From: an uncultured Mycoplasma sp. | GTDB taxonomy: Bacteria; Bacillota_I; Bacilli_A; RF39; UBA660 | Direction: 5' to 3' | Length of the DNA stretch: 6,426 bases | Assembly (NCBI GenBank): GCA_947388575.1 | Contig: CANDSI010000064.1 | Coordinates: 1 to 6,426 of the forward strand | Shown: positions 5,731-6,426 of the stretch, piece by piece | Numbering within the stretch: position 1 is the stretch's first letter | How the letters are laid out: every line of letters starts with the position of its first letter | The notes under the pieces: generated by a model | Seen by the model: only the letters and a program-made list of their open reading frames with translations | Databases searched by the model: none | What the model was told of the DNA's origin: nothing | Position numbers and translations under genes: made by a program

Positions 5731-5748
5731 AAAAAGTGCGCTTCTTTT
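5731..5748. promoter_or_regulatory. Dyad AAAA-N3-GCGC-N3-TTTT upstream of the comK-like gene, candidate operator
   Basis: AAAAAGTGCGCTTCTTTT is symmetric in its outer A4/T4 and central GCGC, with unpaired trios between. It ends two bases before the extended -10 of the comK-like gene, so a protein bound here would contact RNA polymerase. The A4...T4 arms recall B. subtilis ComK sites (A4-N5-T4), but the spacing is 10 rather than 5. The regulator is unknown. A weak hairpin ending for dnaN is a less likely reading. Confidence 0.4.
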
Positions 5749-5749
5749 A

Positions 5750-5758
5750 TGATATAAC
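5750..5758 (+). promoter_or_regulatory. Extended -10 promoter of the comK-like gene
   Basis: TGATATAAC contains TG, one base, then TATAAC (5753-5758). A TCGACA (5726-5731) upstream is one base from the -35 consensus but 21 bp away, so the extended -10 is the main support. Transcription would start near 5765, 27 bases before the ATG. The 106-base gap after dnaN is consistent with a separate unit. Confidence 0.5.
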
Positions 5759-5791
5759 ATAGTTATTTTACATGAAAGGAGGGCATTTTTA

Positions 5792-6244
5792 ATGTCATAT
5801 ATAATAACCAAAAATACTTTAGCAATCATCCCACGTGGTAAAAAAAGTAAAATAATTGAAGGAAAACATAGTCTGCTTGCTAATGAAGAAACTGCTAAGA
5901 TAATTGAGCAGAATTGCTATTTAAATGGTTCCACATTAGAAGGTCGAATAAAAGGAAGTTCTTATTTGTTAGGAAGTAGTTATAAGCCTCCAATAATAAT
6001 AAATGATTCTTTAAATATAATTCTTATTCCAACGCATTCCATTAGAAATAAAGATTGCCATTGGATAAACTTACTAACCATGTTACATTATAGTCCAACT
6101 AACGATAATAAAGTCTTAATAGAGTTTATAAATAACCATAAATTAATCATAAATATAAGTTATAATATATTTGATAAACAAGTCTTAAGAGCAACTCGTT
6201 TAGAATCGACTATAAAAGGTCGAATTTATCAAAAATACCTTTAA
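5792..6244 (+). CDS. ComK-family protein (competence transcription factor homologue), short form
   Basis: 150 residues, recognised from recalled B. subtilis ComK, not from a search. Residues 44-68 line up without gaps with the ComK stretch FFGSSYAGRKAG...KPPI: here LNGSTLEGRIKG (43-54) and YKPPI (64-68). Then come ILIPTHSI and DCHWIN (77-92; ComK FLFPTLSS, QCGWIS) and ISYNIFDKQVLRATRL (122-137; ComK ISYNSFENQVYRTAWL). ComK is the DNA-binding activator of DNA-uptake genes in Bacillus and relatives. This protein stops about 35 residues before the B. subtilis end and lacks the FMLYPK segment used there for MecA/ClpCP degradation. Start: ATG 9 bases after GGAGG (5778-5782), a strong site. It has its own promoter and terminator and occupies the usual yaaA position between dnaN and recF. 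Function as a competence regulator is inference; family membership is fairly sure. Confidence 0.8.
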   Translation: MSYIITKNTLAIIPRGKKSKIIEGKHSLLANEETAKIIEQNCYLNGSTLEGRIKGSSYLLGSSYKPPIIINDSLNIILIPTHSIRNKDCHWINLLTMLHYSPTNDNKVLIEFINNHKLIINISYNIFDKQVLRATRLESTIKGRIYQKYL

Positions 6245-6258
6245 AAAGGTGTTTTTTT
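6231..6258 (+). terminator. Rho-independent terminator of the comK-like gene
   Basis: ACCTT (6237-6241) pairs with AAGGT (6246-6250) around TAAA. The stem extends through a T-G pair and A-T pairs to about 11 bp, and a run of seven Ts follows the core. The stop codon TAA (6242-6244) is in the loop, so the hairpin ends the gene with no spare sequence. Confidence 0.75.
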
Positions 6259-6268
6259 GTGATATAAT
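6240..6268 (+). promoter_or_regulatory. recF promoter with extended -10
   Basis: TGATATAAT gives an extended -10 with a perfect TATAAT (6263-6268). A weak -35, TTTAAA (6240-6245), lies 17 bp upstream inside the preceding terminator. Transcription would start near 6275, almost at the first base of the stem-loop at 6274-6299. The same TGATATAA core is seen before the comK-like gene. Confidence 0.65.
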
Positions 6269-6273
6269 TAATC

Positions 6274-6299
6274 TAGGTATAGGAGTACGTAAATACCTA
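6274..6299 (+). repeat. 7-bp inverted repeat in the recF leader (stem-loop or operator)
   Basis: TAGGTAT (6274-6280) and ATACCTA (6293-6299) are perfect inverted repeats around a 12-base loop that contains AGGAG. No T tract follows, so it is not a terminator. It begins at the expected recF transcript start, so it would be a 5' hairpin in the mRNA or, as DNA, a dyad operator over the start site. No start codon follows the AGGAG at a usable distance. Confidence 0.5.
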
Positions 6300-6333
6300 T
6301 AATTTTAAAAAAACATCAAAGTAGGGGCTAAAA

Positions 6334-6426
6334 ATGCAAATAAGTAGTTTGAAGTTATTAAATTATCGAAATTATGAAAGTCTTGAAATATCATTTTCAC
6401 CATATACCAATATAATATATGGAAAA
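6334..6426 (+). CDS. recF: DNA replication and repair protein RecF, N-terminal fragment
   Basis: The first 31 codons, cut by the right edge. The protein starts MQISSLKLLNYRNYESLEI and continues to NIIYGK, matching the RecF opening xIxxLxLxNFRNYxxLxLxFxxxxNxxxGxNGxGKT; the window ends within the Walker A loop. Known: RecF is an SMC-like ATPase that, with RecO and RecR, loads RecA at gaps in DNA. Start: ATG 6 bases after AGGGG (6323-6327). Its position after dnaN, here with one gene between, is the standard origin layout. It has its own promoter and a stem-loop leader. Confidence 0.93.
   Translation, partial: MQISSLKLLNYRNYESLEISFSPYTNIIYGK

Noticed and set aside
5686..5748. Terminator for dnaN in the A-rich stretch after its stop
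   Set aside because: The only hairpin (AAG-TGCG-CTT) is three pairs; the symmetry fits a protein-binding dyad better.
1..6426. CRISPR array, insertion sequence, tRNA or rRNA
   Set aside because: No regularly spaced repeats, transposase motifs, terminal inverted repeats or cloverleaf sequences were found on either strand.

Overview
This window is a chromosomal replication origin (oriC) region from a very AT-rich, standard-code member of the Bacillota, most likely class Bacilli or a Mollicutes-like gut lineage. Four things point there: the gene order rpmH-rnpA-yidC-khpB leading left and dnaA-dnaN-x-recF leading right, DnaA boxes of the TTATCCACA type on both sides of dnaA, strong purine-rich Shine-Dalgarno sites, and a ComK-family protein, a family known from Bacilli. 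All six tryptophans in the complete genes are TGG and every stop seen is TAA or TAG, so there is no sign of the mycoplasma code.

Left arm (minus strand, reading away from the origin): a good promoter at 2396-2424 drives rpmH (L34, 40 aa, shorter than usual), a short hairpin with a T tract, rnpA (probable TTG start), yidC (lipoprotein-type insertase) and khpB/jag (KH-R3H RNA-binding protein). The operon closes at a hairpin at 207-238. Beyond it, running off the left edge, is the start of a D12-class (Dam-like) adenine methyltransferase. Only one GATC site was found by eye in the whole window, far fewer than composition predicts, which makes this neighbour more interesting.

Origin (2364-3068): no convincing gene. 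It holds a very AT-rich stretch next to tandem perfect DnaA boxes, another perfect box, several one-mismatch boxes, and a dnaA promoter whose -35 hexamer lies inside a DnaA box. A second group of weaker boxes lies between dnaA and dnaN, so the origin looks bipartite, as in Bacillus subtilis.

Right arm (plus strand): dnaA (initiator, TTG start), dnaN (sliding clamp), a 150-residue ComK-like protein and the first 31 codons of recF. The ComK-like gene occupies the place where many Bacilli carry the small S4-domain gene yaaA. It has its own promoter with an AAAA-N3-GCGC-N3-TTTT dyad just upstream of the -10, and its own terminator. recF then has a separate promoter and a stem-loop leader. The ComK-like protein next to the replication start genes is the most unusual item here. 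The other genes are ordinary origin-region housekeeping genes with some unusual details.
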